A DNA stretch of 64,000 nt from Elusimicrobiales bacterium. GTDB lineage: Bacteria; Elusimicrobiota; Elusimicrobia; Elusimicrobiales; UBA9959. Below the pieces are notes generated by a model. It was not told the origin of the DNA, did not search any database, and saw only the letters and a list, made by a program, of their open reading frames with translations. This document shows positions 27,114 to 35,558 of the stretch, piece by piece. The stretch covers positions 537,663 through 601,662 of the forward strand of contig JAQTZB010000001.1 of the NCBI GenBank assembly GCA_028688015.1, written 5' to 3'. The position numbers and the translations under genes are program-made. Every line of letters starts with the position of its first letter. Positions within the stretch are counted from its first letter, which is position 1.

Positions 27114-27979
27114 CAGCGGGTCACTTCGTAAGGGTTGTAGATTATCCTGTCGGCCAGCCCGGGGCTGGCCAGCTTTTTCTCGAAATCCGCGCGGTTTACA
27201 TTGACCAGGTTGACGACGAAGGCCGCCAGGTCCGGCTTGGCCCCGAAGCGCAGTTCGAAGCGGGCCCGGAGGTCGACCCACTGCTGCCAGCCCAGGAACA
27301 CCTTGGTAAAATCCTCTATGACCAGCGTGCCGCGCTTCACTTCCCTGCCCGGTATCCGGCCCTGAGTCAGCGCGCCGTCGATAATAATGACCGGCTCCGG
27401 CAGCTTTTCCCCGGCCCGGCACAGCGGCACGCCGCAGGCAGCCCAGACCAGCTTGAGCGCGGCCGCCGCGGAGTCCAGGTTGTCGGGTTCTACGCGGGCG
27501 ACGTAGACGAAGGCGGCCTTGCCGATCGCCGCGGCCTGGGTGATCCGGTCCACCGCGCCGTCCACGAAGACTGTGCCTGCGCCGTGGCGGCGCATGTCGG
27601 CCAGGATCTCTCCCAACTGTTCATTGTTCTCGGGGCCGGAGATCTCCGCCCGGCCTGCGCGAAGCGCTCGCACCAGCACCGGGCGGCCTATCGCCGTGCG
27701 GAACGGATAGACGTTGAGTATCTCGTAATGCAGGTCCGCGTGCGCGAGCGCGGTTTCCGCGCAGAGCAGCAGGTCGCCTTTCTCCGCGCGGACCTGCGGC
27801 TTGGGGCTGCCGAACACCAGGTCCTGGCTCTCGCCGTCCACTCCCACGCTCAGGGTTCCCAGCGGCCCGCTGCCGCGCAGGCGGTTCAGGGCATAGTTCA
27901 GGAACGTCGTCTTGCCGGCGTTCTTTTTTGAACCGACTATAAAGACGGTCCTGTCCCTGAGGCCCTTGATGAAGTCCAT
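27113..27979 (-). CDS. kamB: P-loop protein of the lysine aminomutase reactivation system
   Basis: The 288-residue protein starts with a P-loop, G-S-K-K-N-A-G-K-T-T at residues 16-25, followed by a conserved G-E-S-Q-D near 50. It lies between kamA and the MutS-like kamC. Homologous small P-loop proteins accompany lysine 5,6-aminomutase genes and are assigned to the same reactivation system. The direct biochemical role is less well known than for kamA, D and E. It starts ten bases after the kamA stop and shares a base with the kamC start. Confidence 0.8.
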   Translation of the reverse strand: MDFIKGLRDRTVFIVGSKKNAGKTTFLNYALNRLRGSGPLGTLSVGVDGESQDLVFGSPKPQVRAEKGDLLLCAETALAHADLHYEILNVYPFRTAIGRPVLVRALRAGRAEISGPENNEQLGEILADMRRHGAGTVFVDGAVDRITQAAAIGKAAFVYVARVEPDNLDSAAAALKLVWAACGVPLCRAGEKLPEPVIIIDGALTQGRIPGREVKRGTLVIEDFTKVFLGWQQWVDLRARFELRFGAKPDLAAFVVNLVNVNRADFEKKLASPGLADRIIYNPYEVTR

Positions 27980-27988
27980 TCCGGCCGC

Positions 27989-29257
27989 TTACTTCCTGTG
28001 TCTGCGCGTGCGCATCAGGTTGGCCGGCTCCAGCGTCAGCTTGCCGCCGTTGAGCAGCTTGGCCACTCCGTCTATGGGTTTATAGTGGTCGTCGCCGCAG
28101 TACCAGCAGTTCTCGTGCGACGCCACGTAGCCCTCGGGCTCGGTGTAGGTGGTCACCACGCCCTCGTAGTTTCGCAGCACCACGCGCTTGTCCGACATCG
28201 AGATCAGGTAGTTGGGCATCACGGGCGTCTTGCCTCCGCCGCCGGGGGCGTCGACGACGAAGGTCGGGACCGCCATGCCGGAGGTATGGCCGCGCAGGTT
28301 CTCCACTATCTCTATACCCTTGGACACCGAGGTGCGGAAGTGGCTGATGCCGACCGAGAGGTCGCACTGGTAGATGTAATACGGCTTCACGCGCGCCATC
28401 AGCAGCTCGTGGACGAGCTTCTTCATCGTCTGGGGGCAGTCGTTAACGCCCTTGAGCAGCACGCTCTGGTTCCCGAGCGGGATACCCGCGTCGGCGAGTT
28501 TCCGGCAGGCTTCCCGCGCTTCGGCGGTCAGTTCCTTGGGGTGGTTGAAATGCGTATTGACGTAGATCGGGTGGTACTTCTTCAGCATGTTCACCAGCTT
28601 GTCGGTGATTCGCATCGGCATCACCACCGGCGTGCGGGTGCCCAGGCGGATGATCTCCACGTGGTCAATGGCGCGGATCTTCTTTATGATGCCTTCCAGC
28701 ATCTCGTCGGTCAGCACCAGCGGGTCGCCGCCGGAGATCAGCACGTCGCGCACCTCGGGGGTCTTGCGGATGTATTCGATGGCCTTATCGATGTTGGCCG
28801 ACGACATGTGCACGTCCTCGAAGCCCACCAGTCGGCGGCGCGTGCAGTGGCGGCAGTTCATCGAGCAGATGTTGGTGACCAGCAGCAGCACGCGGTCGGG
28901 GTAGCGGTGGGTCAGGCCGGGGACCGGGGAGTCGACGTCCTCGTGGAGCGGGTCGGAGAGGTCGGAGTCGTCGGTGGTGAGCTCCAGGCCGCGGGGGATG
29001 GCCTGCAGGCGCACCGGGCAGCCCTTGTCCTTCTTGTCCATCAGCGCTGCGTAATAGGGCGTGATGGCCATGGTGAACTTTTTCAGGCAGGCCTGCAGGT
29101 CTTTCTTCTCCTGCGGCGTGAGCACGGCCACCTTCTCCAGCGTGGGAATGTCCTTGATGACGTTCTTCAACTGCCACTGGTAGTCGTGCCAGCTGCTCTC
29201 GGGCACGTTCTTCCAGAGCGGGATCTTGTTGTAATGGACCTTGGGGTAATCGCGCAT
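27989..29257 (-). CDS. kamA: L-lysine 2,3-aminomutase
   Basis: The 422-residue radical SAM enzyme has the C-x3-C-x2-C cluster motif in I-C-S-M-N-C-R-H-C-T-R-R-R. It also has the G-G-D-P-L motif and the PLP lysine region of clostridial KamA (G-Q-S-V-L-L-K-G-V-N-D). C-terminal cysteines (N-C-W-Y-C-G-D) match the structural zinc site. It isomerises L-lysine to L-beta-lysine and is the first committed enzyme of lysine fermentation, using SAM, PLP and a [4Fe-4S] cluster. A true EpmB is excluded by length and by the operon. The ATG at 29257 is 19 bases after the first kdd copy. Confidence 0.93.
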   Translation of the reverse strand: MRDYPKVHYNKIPLWKNVPESSWHDYQWQLKNVIKDIPTLEKVAVLTPQEKKDLQACLKKFTMAITPYYAALMDKKDKGCPVRLQAIPRGLELTTDDSDLSDPLHEDVDSPVPGLTHRYPDRVLLLVTNICSMNCRHCTRRRLVGFEDVHMSSANIDKAIEYIRKTPEVRDVLISGGDPLVLTDEMLEGIIKKIRAIDHVEIIRLGTRTPVVMPMRITDKLVNMLKKYHPIYVNTHFNHPKELTAEAREACRKLADAGIPLGNQSVLLKGVNDCPQTMKKLVHELLMARVKPYYIYQCDLSVGISHFRTSVSKGIEIVENLRGHTSGMAVPTFVVDAPGGGGKTPVMPNYLISMSDKRVVLRNYEGVVTTYTEPEGYVASHENCWYCGDDHYKPIDGVAKLLNGGKLTLEPANLMRTRRHRK

Positions 29258-29276
29258 GTTGTTGTTCCTCCGGCTG

Positions 29277-30341
29277 TTAAGCGTAAAGTTTTTCGTAGGC
29301 CTTGCGTATCACCGGGCTTTCCCGCAGTATGTTCAGCGTGGTTTCGGCGTGGTGGCGCGTGTAGCCGTTGCCCACCAGCATCACGATGTCCTTGCCCACG
29401 CCCTCCGCGCCCAGCGCGGCTTTGGTGAAAGAGGTGGCCATGCTGAAGAAGTAGACTGTGCCCTCGTGGGCGCACATCAGGATGGAGGCCATCTCGGTAT
29501 TGGGGATGTTGACGCAGTTTATCACCACGTCGGCCAGTTTCCCGCCGGTGGCCGCCAGCAGTTTGGCGTGGCAGTCCAGCGCGTCTGTGGCGTTGGCCTG
29601 GATCACGTGGTCGCAGAAGCCGAATTCTTTTACCTTGTCGCAGGCCTCTTTTGAATATTCCAGCCCCACCACTATGCCGGCCACGCCGGCTATCTTGCTG
29701 GCCTCGTAGGCGCACAGCAGGCCGGATTTGCCGCCCGCGCCTATGATGGCCACCACCTGGTTGGGCCGCACCAACTTGGCCGTCTGCGCCGGGGCGCCGG
29801 CCACGTCGAGAATGGCCAGGGCCAGCTTCTCGGGGATGTCGGTCGGGATCTTGGCGTAGATGCCGCTTTCGAAGAGGATGGCTTTGGCCTGCACGCTCAC
29901 CTGTTCGGTGCCTTTCTTGAGGCCGAAGATCTTTTCTATCTTCAGCGGGGTCAGCGACAGCGAGACGAGGCTCGCGATCTTGTCGCCGGGTTTCAGGTCC
30001 GTTTTGCCTTTGAGCCCGGGGCCCACGGCCGCCACGTGGCCGAAGAACATGCCGCCGGAGCCGGTCACGGGGTTCTGCATCTTGCCGCGCTCGCCCACGA
30101 TGGCCAGTATCTTGGCTTTTATTTTCTCCTCATCGCCGCCGGCCTCGGCCTTTATCTGCGTGAAGCTGGCGGAGTCGATATTGAGCGTGTCCACGTCGAC
30201 GAGGAGCTCGTTGTCGTAGAGGTAGTCCATGCAGTTGTCCAGCCTGAGGGCGGGCTGGGGCAGCCCCCCCTTCGGTTCAAGCACGCGGTGCGAACCGAAG
30301 GGGTTGCCGTCCTTGCGGAGCTCGGGGGATGCGTTGGTCAT
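29277..30341 (-). CDS. kdd: 3,5-diaminohexanoate dehydrogenase, downstream copy
   Basis: The 354-residue NAD(P)-dependent enzyme oxidises L-erythro-3,5-diaminohexanoate to 3-keto-5-aminohexanoate with release of ammonia. The Rossmann turn reads I-I-G-A-G-G-K-S-G near residue 193. Family blocks include G-S-H-R-V-L-E-P-K-G near the start, G-S-G-G-M-F and I-N-C-V-N-I-P-N-T-E. It is one of two tandem copies, the other lying 18 bp upstream. Long blocks are shared, but the middle section after the Rossmann turn differs (for example V-V-G-L-E-Y-S-K here). Both copies keep the same catalytic-looking residues, so both may be active. Confidence 0.88.
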   Translation of the reverse strand: MTNASPELRKDGNPFGSHRVLEPKGGLPQPALRLDNCMDYLYDNELLVDVDTLNIDSASFTQIKAEAGGDEEKIKAKILAIVGERGKMQNPVTGSGGMFFGHVAAVGPGLKGKTDLKPGDKIASLVSLSLTPLKIEKIFGLKKGTEQVSVQAKAILFESGIYAKIPTDIPEKLALAILDVAGAPAQTAKLVRPNQVVAIIGAGGKSGLLCAYEASKIAGVAGIVVGLEYSKEACDKVKEFGFCDHVIQANATDALDCHAKLLAATGGKLADVVINCVNIPNTEMASILMCAHEGTVYFFSMATSFTKAALGAEGVGKDIVMLVGNGYTRHHAETTLNILRESPVIRKAYEKLYA

Positions 30342-30359
30342 GTGCTCCGGGTCGCCGCT

Positions 30360-31427
30360 TTACGCGTACAGCTTCTCGTAGATGTCGCGCAGCTGCTTGG
30401 ATTCGCGCAGCAGGTTCAGCGTGATCTCGGCGTGGTCCTTGCAGTAGCCGTTGCCGATGATCATGTCCACGTCCTTGCCCACGCCCTCCGCGCCCAGCGC
30501 GGCCTTGGTGAACGAGGTAGCCATCGTGAAGAAGTACACTATGCCGCCGTCGCGGCACATCAGGATGGAGGCCATCTCGGTGTTGGGGATGTTGACGCAG
30601 TTGATGATCACGTCGGCCATCTTGCCGCCGGTGACCTTGTGGATGGTCTCGTAGCAGGCCAGCGCGTCGGTGGCGCTGAGCTTGAAGGACTCATGGCAGA
30701 AACCCTGCTCCTTCATCTTGGCCAGGCCGCTGTCGGAGCTGGTGATGCCGATGATCTTGCCCATGATGCCGGCGCGCTTGCGGGCCTCGTAGGCGCACAG
30801 GACGCCGGATTTGCCGGCGGCGCCGATGATGACCACGGTATTGCCGGGGCGCACCAGCTTGGCGGTCTGCGCGGGGGCTCCGGCCACGTCGAGCACGGCC
30901 AGGGCCAGAGTTTCGGGCATGTCCTTGGGGAGCTTGGCGTAGATGCCGCTCTCGAAGATGATGGCCTTGGCCACGACGTTGACCTGCTCGGTGCCGGGCT
31001 TGATGCCTATGATCTTCTCTATTTTGAGGGGCGTGAGGGAGAGGGAGACGAGGCTGGCTATCTTGTCGCCTTCTTTAAGGTCGATCTTGCCGGCCAGCTT
31101 GGGCCCTATCTTGAGCACCTTGCCGCGGAACATGCCGCCCGAGCCGGTGACGGGGTTCTGCATCTTGCCCCGCTCGCCGACGATCTTCGTGATCATGGCC
31201 TTTATCTTCTCTTCGTCGTTGTTGCACTCTTTCTTGATCTGGGTGAAGCTGGCGGAGTCTATGTTAAGGGTCTCGACCTCGAGCAGCAGCTCGTTGTCGT
31301 AGATGTAGTCCATGTTGTTATCCACGCGCTGGGCGGGCTGGGGCAGCACGCCCTTGGGTTCCAGCACGCGGTGCGAGCCGAAAGGGTTACCGTTGGCTTT
31401 GATCTCTACCTGGGTCTGTGTGGGCAT
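30360..31427 (-). CDS. kdd: 3,5-diaminohexanoate dehydrogenase, upstream copy
   Basis: The 355-residue protein is the tandem paralogue of the next gene downstream. It has the same N-terminal G-S-H-R-V-L-E-P-K-G, the same G-S-G-G-M-F block and a Rossmann turn I-I-G-A-A-G-K-S-G near residue 194. It differs in charged surface segments and in the segment after the nucleotide site (I-I-G-I-T-S-S-D). It could be the main Kdd, a partner in a mixed oligomer, or an enzyme for a related diamino acid. It follows kce by 25 bp in the same operon. Confidence 0.88.
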   Translation of the reverse strand: MPTQTQVEIKANGNPFGSHRVLEPKGVLPQPAQRVDNNMDYIYDNELLLEVETLNIDSASFTQIKKECNNDEEKIKAMITKIVGERGKMQNPVTGSGGMFRGKVLKIGPKLAGKIDLKEGDKIASLVSLSLTPLKIEKIIGIKPGTEQVNVVAKAIIFESGIYAKLPKDMPETLALAVLDVAGAPAQTAKLVRPGNTVVIIGAAGKSGVLCAYEARKRAGIMGKIIGITSSDSGLAKMKEQGFCHESFKLSATDALACYETIHKVTGGKMADVIINCVNIPNTEMASILMCRDGGIVYFFTMATSFTKAALGAEGVGKDVDMIIGNGYCKDHAEITLNLLRESKQLRDIYEKLYA

Positions 31428-31452
31428 TGTTTTCTCCTTGGTTTATGCTGGG

Positions 31453-32268
31453 TTATTTAAGCTTGAAGAGCTCTCTTACGTCGGACGGCTTGGCTATCTC
31501 CAGGCCCGCTTCCTTTGAGAAGCGCACGGCCCGCTCCACGAACTCGGCGTTGGACTTGGCCAGCCGGCCCTTGGAGTAGTAAATGTTGTCTTCGAAGCCG
31601 ACGCGGATGAAGCCGCCCGCGGCGATGGCGCCGCAGATGCCGGGGATATGCGCGCGGCCTATGCCCATCACGGTGAAGTAGCTCTCCGGGGGCATCTGGT
31701 CCATCATGTAGGACAGCGTCTTGACGCTGAGACTGAGGGCGGCCGGCACCTGCATCACGAAGCCGTAATGGTAGGGCGGCTTTATCAGGCCTTCCTTGAT
31801 GAGGATATGCGAGGACTGCACGTGGGAGACGTCGAAGCATTCCAGCGTGGGATGCACGCCGTGCTTGTTCATCTCGGAGGCGAACTGGCGCATGATGGGC
31901 AGGGTGTTGACGATGTACTCGTCGCCGAAGTTCACGGTGCCGCAGTCCAGCGAGGCCATGTCGGGCTTGAGCGAGACGGGGGCGATGCGCTCTTCGGGCG
32001 TCATGCCTACGGCGCCGCCGGTGGTGATCTCCACCACCACGTCGGTCTTCTTGCGGATGAGGTCTATGGCCTTCTTGAAGACCTTCAGGTCGGCGGTGGG
32101 CGTGCCGTCGTCGTGGCGGGCGTGCAGGTGGATGATGGCCGCGCCGGCCAGGCAGGCTTCGGCCGCCGCGTCGGCCAGCTCTTCCGGGGTCACCGGCAGG
32201 GCGGGCTGCTGCTGCTTGGTGGTCTCGGCGCCGGTCAGCGCGCAGGTTATTACCATTTTGTTCGCCAT
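31453..32268 (-). CDS. kce: 3-keto-5-aminohexanoate cleavage enzyme
   Basis: The 271-residue protein belongs to the BKACE (DUF849) family of zinc enzymes. The metal ligands are in I-H-L-H-A-R (His47 and His49), and a later glutamate in V-G-F-E-D-N-I-Y-Y completes the site. Kce condenses and cleaves 3-keto-5-aminohexanoate with acetyl-CoA to acetoacetate and 3-aminobutyryl-CoA. Length and operon position support Kce rather than another BKACE. It starts nine bases after the CoA-transferase B subunit gene. Confidence 0.92.
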   Translation of the reverse strand: MANKMVITCALTGAETTKQQQPALPVTPEELADAAAEACLAGAAIIHLHARHDDGTPTADLKVFKKAIDLIRKKTDVVVEITTGGAVGMTPEERIAPVSLKPDMASLDCGTVNFGDEYIVNTLPIMRQFASEMNKHGVHPTLECFDVSHVQSSHILIKEGLIKPPYHYGFVMQVPAALSLSVKTLSYMMDQMPPESYFTVMGIGRAHIPGICGAIAAGGFIRVGFEDNIYYSKGRLAKSNAEFVERAVRFSKEAGLEIAKPSDVRELFKLK

Positions 32269-32277
32269 GATAGCTCC

Positions 32278-32937
32278 TTAGAAAGTTCCCAGTTTGCCGG
32301 CCACGTGCAGCGGGGCTTCAGTGGCCTTTATCACTTCTTCTACGGTGACGCCCTCGGCTATCTCCTCGAGCACCAAGCCCTTCTTGGTGACGCGGATGAA
32401 GGCCATATCGGTGACGATGAGGTCCACCTCGCCCTTGGCGGTAAGCGGCAGCGAGCACTTCTTGAGGATCTTGGGCGCGCCGTTCTTGTTGACGTGTTCC
32501 ATCGCCACGATGACGTTCTTGGCGCCGGCGACGAGGTCCATGGCGCCGCCCATGCCGGGCACCATCTTGCCGGGGATCATATAGTTGGCCAGGTTGCCTT
32601 CCATGTCCACCTCCAGCGCGCCGAGTACGGTGTAGTCCACGTGGCCGCCGCGGATGATGGCGAAAGACATCGCGGAATCGAAGAACGCGCCGCCCGGCAC
32701 TATGGTGACAGGCTGGCCGCCGGCGTTGACGACGCTCTGGTTGACGGCGTCCTTCGGGGCCGCGGGCCCGAGGCCGGTGAAGCCGTTCTCGGAATGCAGC
32801 AGGATAGTGCGGTCCTTGGGGATGTAATTGGCGACCATCGTGGGCATGCCGATGCCGAGGTTTACCAGCGCGCCGTCGGGCAGTTCCTGTGCTATGCGCT
32901 TGATCAGCCGCTCTCTCTTAAGTTCTTTGGGGTCCAT
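32278..32937 (-). CDS. atoA: 3-oxoacid CoA-transferase, subunit B
   Basis: The 219-residue protein has the active-site glutamate in L-H-S-E-N-G-F-T-G-L-G near residue 45, which forms the enzyme-CoA thioester in class I CoA-transferases. Another family block is G-G-A-F-F-D-S-A-M-S-F-A-I-I-R-G-G-H. With subunit A it should transfer CoA between butyryl-CoA (or acetyl-CoA) and acetoacetate, recycling the acetoacetate made by Kce. It lies 12 bp after the A-subunit gene. AtoA, CtfB and ScoB are equivalent names for this fold; the exact acyl partner is inferred from the pathway. Confidence 0.88.
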   Translation of the reverse strand: MDPKELKRERLIKRIAQELPDGALVNLGIGMPTMVANYIPKDRTILLHSENGFTGLGPAAPKDAVNQSVVNAGGQPVTIVPGGAFFDSAMSFAIIRGGHVDYTVLGALEVDMEGNLANYMIPGKMVPGMGGAMDLVAGAKNVIVAMEHVNKNGAPKILKKCSLPLTAKGEVDLIVTDMAFIRVTKKGLVLEEIAEGVTVEEVIKATEAPLHVAGKLGTF

Positions 32938-32949
32938 ATAGTTTCTCCC

Positions 32950-33630
32950 TTAGGGCTTCACCTGCACGTTCGAAGCGGGCAGGACGGCTTTCACGAGGGC
33001 GCTGACGAACACGCCGGGGATGGTGACTTTCTCGGGATCCAGTTCGCCGGGCTCCACGATCCGCTCGGCCTCCAGGATGACGTGGTCGGCGGCCATGGCC
33101 ATGGCGACGGCCATGTTCTTGGTGGCGCCGGGCAGGAAGGCGTTGCCGTACTTGTCGGCGACTTCGGCCTTGATGAAGGCGAAGTCGGCGCCGAGCGGCA
33201 GTTCCAGCAGGTAGTCCCTGCCGGCTATGTTGAGCTTCTGTTTCCCCTCCTCCACGGCAGTGGCGACGCCGGTGGGTGTCAGGACGCCGCCCAGGCCCGC
33301 GCCCTTGGCGCGCATGCGCTCGGCCAGAGTGCCCTGGGGCACCAGCGTGACCTTGAGCTCGCCGGAGTTCATCTTGGCCCCGGACACGGGGTTGGTGCCG
33401 ATATGCGAAGCGGTGAGGGTGGCGGCGCGGTTCTGGCAGATGATGCGGCCCACGCCCACTTCGGGGTAGGCGGTGTCGCTGGTTATGAGGTTGATGCTCT
33501 TGGTGCCCTTGTTGATGAGGGCGTCTATCAGTGTGAAGGCGTTGCCGCAGCCCATAAAGCCGGCCACCATGAGCGAGCAGCCGTCATTGATGTTCTCTAC
33601 AGCCTTGTCCGCGGTGAGAATTGGTTTCAT
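32950..33630 (-). CDS. atoD: 3-oxoacid CoA-transferase, subunit A
   Basis: The 226-residue protein shows the class I CoA-transferase A-subunit signature, with G-C-S-L-M-V-A-G-F-M-G-C-G-N near residue 17 and P-Q-G-T-L-A-E-R-M-R-A near 98. It is the first gene of the lysine-fermentation operon, which runs uninterrupted through eleven genes to 21950 with gaps of 25 bp or less. Placing the CoA-transferase first suggests acetoacetate activation is needed at the same level as lysine entry. An AT-rich promoter region lies between it and the divergent mrp gene. Confidence 0.88.
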   Translation of the reverse strand: MKPILTADKAVENINDGCSLMVAGFMGCGNAFTLIDALINKGTKSINLITSDTAYPEVGVGRIICQNRAATLTASHIGTNPVSGAKMNSGELKVTLVPQGTLAERMRAKGAGLGGVLTPTGVATAVEEGKQKLNIAGRDYLLELPLGADFAFIKAEVADKYGNAFLPGATKNMAVAMAMAADHVILEAERIVEPGELDPEKVTIPGVFVSALVKAVLPASNVQVKP

Positions 33631-33680
33631 GCCTGACTCCTTTGGAATGCCGCCTGAAAACCGTATAACGAATTTTCCAT

Positions 33681-33686
33681 ATTATA
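33681..33686 (-). promoter_or_regulatory. Candidate -10 box for the lysine operon
   Basis: The minus strand reads TATAAT here, 51 bases before the atoD start, inside the most AT-rich part of the divergent region. The matching -35 position is poor. An alternative pair on the same strand is TTGTTA with TATACG at 17-bp spacing just downstream. No B12 or lysine riboswitch was recognised in the 128-bp gap. Confidence 0.4.
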
Positions 33687-33758
33687 ACAAAATTAATATA
33701 GTATGGAGGCAAGGCCGCGCGCTGGGAGGGGCCGGCCGGGTGTTATATCTGGAGAATT

Positions 33759-34574
33759 ATGCATAAAGTCCATATCGATCACCGGGAGTCCATGATAAAA
33801 GAGAACATGGCGCGCATCAAGCGCAAGATCCTGGTGATGAGCAATAAGGGCGGGGTAGGCAAGAGCACGGTCGCGATCAACTTCGCCGCGTTGCTGGCGG
33901 CGCGCGGCCAGCGTACCGGCCTGCTCGACATCGACATTCACGGCCCGTCCGTGGCGCGCATGGCCGGGGTCGAAGGCCGCGGGCACGCTTCGAGCGGCCA
34001 GCTGATAGAGCCGCTCCAGGCGGCGCCTAACCTCAAGCTGGTCTCGATGGGCTCCGTCATGCGGGACTGTGACGCCCCGGTGATCTGGCGCGGCCCGCTC
34101 AAGTTTTCCGTGCTCAGGCAGTTCCTATCCGACGTGAACTGGGGCGACCTGGACGCGCTGGTGATAGACGCCCCCCCCGGCACCGGCGACGAACCGCTGA
34201 CCATCTGCCGGCTGATCCCCGAGCTGAGCGGCGCCGTGGTCGTGACTACCGGCCAGGCCGTAGCACTGCTGGATTCGCGCAAGGCCGTAAATTTCTTGAA
34301 GGCCGTCGGCGTGCCGGTGCTGGGCATACTGGAGAACATGACCGCTTTCGATTGCCCGCATTGCGCGAAGCAAATCGATCTGTTCAAGACCGGCGGCGGC
34401 GCGCAGGCCGCGCGGGAACTGGGCGTGCCTTTCCTGGGCTCGGTGCCTTTCGATCCGGCCATGGTTGACGCGGGGGATGCCGGCCGCTTCTACGCGGTGG
34501 AGCGCCCCGAAGCCCCGCCAGCGGCGGCCCTCGGGGCGGCGCTGGATGCGGCGTTGGGAGCGATAACGAAATGA
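33759..34574 (+). CDS. Mrp/NBP35-family Fe-S cluster carrier ATPase
   Basis: The 271-residue protein has the deviant Walker A K-G-G-V-G-K-S-T at residues 30-37, the D-I-D-I-H-G-P-S switch at 58-65 and a late C-P-H-C motif near residue 197. The C-x2-C binds a bridging [4Fe-4S] cluster at the dimer interface. Such ATPases (ApbC/Mrp/Ind1) hand clusters to client proteins, which fits a genome region full of Fe-S enzymes. There is no N-terminal MIP18-like domain. A GGAG ribosome-binding site precedes the ATG, and the gene is divergent from the lysine operon. Its stop overlaps the next start in an ATGA. Confidence 0.88.
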   Translation: MHKVHIDHRESMIKENMARIKRKILVMSNKGGVGKSTVAINFAALLAARGQRTGLLDIDIHGPSVARMAGVEGRGHASSGQLIEPLQAAPNLKLVSMGSVMRDCDAPVIWRGPLKFSVLRQFLSDVNWGDLDALVIDAPPGTGDEPLTICRLIPELSGAVVVTTGQAVALLDSRKAVNFLKAVGVPVLGILENMTAFDCPHCAKQIDLFKTGGGAQAARELGVPFLGSVPFDPAMVDAGDAGRFYAVERPEAPPAAALGAALDAALGAITK

Positions 34575-35419
34575 TAAAACTGCTCCTGCTGCTGTCCCTC
34601 GCGGCTCCCGCCGCCGCCCAGTTCCGCGCCTTTAACGCCGGGGAACAGCCAGAGGCGCCGGCCATTAACTTCTGCGCCTCCGGCAAGTTCGTGATCTTCG
34701 CGGGCAGCTGCATGCCGGGCGGCAAGCATAAAGATGTCATCAGCGCCAAGGCCTGCAACGACGCGGTCCAGGGCCTCTATGCCGGGCTCAGCTACCTTTA
34801 TCCCAACGCTACGGTGGAATACCAGCAGTATCCCACCCCGGACGACATCGTGGAGAAGCTGATGCGCCCGCTGATACTGGGTTTCGTCTTTGTCGGAGAG
34901 GGCGACGCTAAGGGCGGCTTCGTCACCAATCCCGAGGGCCAGAAATTCTACCCGAACATGTCGGTCTGCCAGGCCGGCGGGTACGACCTCTTCGCGGGTT
35001 TTACCTCGCACAGCAAGTACTCCCCCGAAGCCCCGGCCAGGAAGGCCGACACCGCCAAGGTCATCAGCCGCCAGCAGCTGCTTTACGGCGGCGCAGGGGC
35101 TATGCCGGGCTCGTGGAGCCAGCTCTGCAAGCCGCGCCTCAGCCTGGTCTATCCCACGCGCACCTTCGCCGGGCGGGTCAAGGACGACGTCAAGAAGCTG
35201 CTGGGCGCGCTGCAGGACGAGAAACGCAAGCACGTCCTGAAGACGCTCGCCACCATCTGCGACAACTGCCCCGGCCACGTGGCGGCGGGAGACAGCCTGG
35301 CCCAGCTCTGCCCGCCCAATTCCAGCGTTTGCAAGCTGCGCAAGATCGTGCCCGGCTCCGAGGAGCTCATCCTTAAAAATTACTGCAGCGCCCTGTCGCC
35401 CATGCCGGCCCGCCAATAA
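34571..35419 (+). CDS. Secreted cysteine-rich protein of unknown function
   Basis: The 282-residue protein was not recognised. It has a classical signal peptide (hydrophobic Leu-rich core, then A-P-A-A-A with likely cleavage near residue 16). The mature part contains ten cysteines spread along its length, an even number that suggests disulfides, including a C-x2-C pair near residue 228. There is no lipobox, membrane helix or low-complexity region. The gene is translationally coupled to mrp by an ATGA overlap. That is odd, because one product is cytoplasmic and the other should be exported. A terminator follows directly. Confidence 0.7.
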   Translation: MIKLLLLLSLAAPAAAQFRAFNAGEQPEAPAINFCASGKFVIFAGSCMPGGKHKDVISAKACNDAVQGLYAGLSYLYPNATVEYQQYPTPDDIVEKLMRPLILGFVFVGEGDAKGGFVTNPEGQKFYPNMSVCQAGGYDLFAGFTSHSKYSPEAPARKADTAKVISRQQLLYGGAGAMPGSWSQLCKPRLSLVYPTRTFAGRVKDDVKKLLGALQDEKRKHVLKTLATICDNCPGHVAAGDSLAQLCPPNSSVCKLRKIVPGSEELILKNYCSALSPMPARQ

Positions 35420-35438
35420 ACGCCGCCCCAAAGAAAAA

Positions 35439-35466
35439 GGGCCGCCCTTCGGCGGCTCTTTTTTTT
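35439..35466 (+). terminator. Terminator after the mrp operon
   Basis: An 8-bp stem (35439-35446 with 35451-35458, one G-T pair, loop CTTC) is followed by eight T residues. This is a typical intrinsic terminator on the plus strand. Confidence 0.85.
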
Positions 35467-35558
35467 GCGGTTGTTAATTCTTCTTCGGCAGGGGCTTGCC
35501 GGCAGGCAGACCGCGGGCAGCGCCGGTATCACAGTTCTTTTTGTTTTCCTCCCGGCGT

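Noticed and set aside
33631-33758. A cobalamin or lysine riboswitch before the lysine operon
   Set aside because: No B12-box-like sequence or lysine-riboswitch core was seen, and the 128-bp gap is AT-rich and unstructured.
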